From the NCBI GenBank assembly GCA_019308625.1, contig JAFDHU010000095.1, forward strand, positions 1 through 6,619: a DNA stretch of 6,619 nt, read 5' to 3'. Shown here one piece after another: positions 5,509-6,619 of the stretch. The DNA is from Deltaproteobacteria bacterium. GTDB lineage: Bacteria > Desulfobacterota > Desulfobaccia > Desulfobaccales > 0-14-0-80-60-11. The position numbers and the translations under genes were made by a program. Each line of letters begins with the position of its first letter. Position 1 is the stretch's first letter. The notes under the pieces were generated by a model, which was given only the letters and a program-made list of their open reading frames with translations, searched no databases and was not told where the DNA came from.

Positions 5509-6159
5509 ATGAAGCTGAGCGTGGTTATCCCGGTGTACAATGAAAAGGACACCCTGGAGGAAATCTTCCGGCGGGTGCAGGCCACCCCTTATGAAAAGGA
5601 AATCATCGCGGTGGACGACGCCTCCACCGACGGCTCCCGGCAGATCCTTGAGCGCTTGGCCCGGGAATACGATAATGTCAAGCTTTTCTTTCATGAAAGA
5701 AACCAGGGCAAGGGGGCGGCCCTGCGCACCGGCTTCGCCCACGTCACCGGCGAGGTGGTCATCATCCAGGACGCCGACCTGGAATATGACCCGGCGGATT
5801 ATCCGGCGCTTTTGGATCCCATTGAGCGGGACCTGGCAGATGTGGTCTACGGCAGCCGCCTCATCGGGGCCCGGCCCCACCGGGTGCTGTTCTTCTGGCA
5901 CTACATGGGCAACCGCTGCGTCACCTTTCTCTCCAATATGTTCACCAACCTCAACCTATCGGATATGGAGGTAGGCTACAAGGTCTTCAGGGCAGAGGTT
6001 ATCAAGGACATCCGCATCAAGTCCAACCGCTTCGGGGTGGAGCCGGAACTGGTGCCCATCAGCTATCACGGCCGGGACTACGCCCAGGGCAAGAAAATCA
6101 CCTGGCGGGACGGCCTCGCCGCCATTTTCCATATTATCCGCTTCCGGTTTTGGGACTGA
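5509..6159 (+). CDS. Family 2 glycosyltransferase, polyprenol-phosphate sugar transferase type
   Basis: A 216-aa GT-A fold enzyme expected to move a sugar from a nucleotide donor to a lipid phosphate carrier or similar acceptor at the inner face of the membrane. AAGGAG (5492-5497) lies 11 nt before the ATG. Visible motifs are 'VVIPVYNE' (5-12), 'VDDASTDGS' (35-43), 'NQGKGAALRTGF' (65-76), the metal-binding 'QDADLEYDP' (87-95), 'VYGSR' (113-117) and 'MEVGYKVF' (about 153-160). The end carries 'RFGVEPE' and 'VPISYHGRDYAQGKKITWRDG', typical of the dolichyl-phosphate mannosyltransferase-like branch. Between Leu181 and Val182 about 14 residues that relatives normally have (a helix reading roughly TAK..., then a strand leading to 'VPISY') are missing, with the frame kept. 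There are no C-terminal transmembrane segments. Donor and acceptor are unknown. The following membrane protein may work with it. Confidence 0.88.
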   Translation: MKLSVVIPVYNEKDTLEEIFRRVQATPYEKEIIAVDDASTDGSRQILERLAREYDNVKLFFHERNQGKGAALRTGFAHVTGEVVIIQDADLEYDPADYPALLDPIERDLADVVYGSRLIGARPHRVLFFWHYMGNRCVTFLSNMFTNLNLSDMEVGYKVFRAEVIKDIRIKSNRFGVEPELVPISYHGRDYAQGKKITWRDGLAAIFHIIRFRFWD

Positions 6160-6308
6160 AACCTTAAGGCCGACCGGGGGGAGGGTGAGGAAGCAAAGCT
6201 ACGCTGCATACTCGTCGGGGGCTGAAAGCCATCTCGGCGGTTTCTGACTCCTGGCCTTCTGCCCCCCATTCCTGGACAATCTTTGTCTTTTCGGCTTTTC
6301 ATCCGGAC

Positions 6309-6619
6309 ATGCGAGGCAGCGGTGTAAAATTTTGGCTGCTGGGGGGCGTCCTCCTGGCCTGGGGCGTGCAAGTGCTCTGGCTGGGCTGGCACTTCGCTCC
6401 GGAAGCCGGTGACGCGGCAATGCGCCTGGTTCAGGGCCGCGGCGGGGAGGCGGTCCGGCAGGAAGACCCGTATTACCGGTGGCTCCTGGAGCTGAAAAAA
6501 GTCATTCCGCCCCGAGCCGCCTACCTTTTTCTGGACCGCTATGAAACCGGCAAGGACATCGCCGCCCGCTACCATCTTTATCCCCGGCAGCACAAACTGG
6601 TGTCCCCCCGGCTGCCGGC
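6309..6619 (+). CDS. Membrane protein of unknown function, N-terminal part (cut by right edge)
   Basis: The frame is open from ATG 6309 to the window end, giving 103 residues. Residues 8-29 ('FWLLGGVLLAWGVQVLWLGW' and on) form one transmembrane segment or uncleaved signal anchor. The following soluble part holds 'LLELKKVIPPRAAYLFLDRYETG' (in pieces 59-81) and 'YHLYPRQHKLV' (88-98). A pattern of 'IP..A.Y.F.D' followed by 'Y.LYPR' is one I associate with bacterial membrane proteins near surface polysaccharide or PMT-type glycosyltransferase genes, but I cannot name the family. The upstream in-frame stop is TGA 6186-6188; the only other start between is TTG 6282, and no good Shine-Dalgarno precedes ATG 6309, so the start is moderately uncertain. 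The glycosyltransferase gene ends 149 nt upstream; that gap shows no clear promoter, terminator or RNA. Confidence 0.65.
   Translation, partial: MRGSGVKFWLLGGVLLAWGVQVLWLGWHFAPEAGDAAMRLVQGRGGEAVRQEDPYYRWLLELKKVIPPRAAYLFLDRYETGKDIAARYHLYPRQHKLVSPRLP

Noticed and set aside
5143..5901. 252-aa open frame on the - strand
   Set aside because: It lies opposite the end of moaA and the first part of the glycosyltransferase, whose motifs are unmistakable. Its composition is that of a shadow frame in GC-rich DNA.
6273..6301. Possible promoter (TGGACA as -35) before the right-edge membrane protein
   Set aside because: The hexamer at the right distance (TTTTCA) is a poor -10, so there is not enough to call a promoter.
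6078..6593. 171-aa open frame on the - strand
   Set aside because: It overlaps the end of the glycosyltransferase and the + strand membrane protein; the + strand reading has a clear transmembrane helix and sensible motifs, this one does not.

Overview
The window is GC-rich and densely packed with genes. The features point to a Gram-negative, probably a deltaproteobacterial lineage (Desulfobacterota, for example the Desulfobacca/Syntrophobacter neighbourhood). That placement is an inference from protein style and gene content. The Gram-negative call itself is firmer, because a TonB-dependent outer-membrane receptor is present.

Left block, + strand (1-1524): the C-terminal end of methionyl-tRNA synthetase (metG, cut by the left edge). 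It is followed by a small NlpC/P60 cell-wall peptidase with a lipoprotein signal, and then by an unrecognised secreted beta-rich protein. The last two lie 36 nt apart and look co-transcribed. A strong GC hairpin (1531-1558) separates this block from the convergent btuB-like gene.

Central block, - strand (4363 down to 1567): a complete cobalamin-responsive unit. In transcription order it holds a consensus-like promoter (TTGACA, 17-nt spacer, AAAAAT), a full cobalamin riboswitch aptamer closed by a 6-bp P1, a run of hairpins, a textbook intrinsic terminator with eight U, an 86-aa protein of unknown function with a strong ribosome binding site, and a 691-aa BtuB-like TonB-dependent receptor. The expected logic is that B12 binding favours termination ahead of the small ORF, so the small protein and the receptor are made when B12 is scarce. 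The 86-aa protein is the most interesting gene here, because its position makes it a candidate new member of the B12 uptake or use regulon.

Right block, + strand (4433-6619): moaA (GTP 3',8-cyclase, molybdenum cofactor synthesis), transcribed divergently from the riboswitch unit. Next comes a family 2 glycosyltransferase of the dolichol/polyprenol-phosphate sugar type, which appears to lack about 14 residues near its C-terminus. Last is the start of a single-pass membrane protein cut by the right edge, perhaps linked to surface polysaccharide or lipid-linked sugar work.

No tRNA, rRNA, CRISPR array, insertion sequence or transposase was seen.
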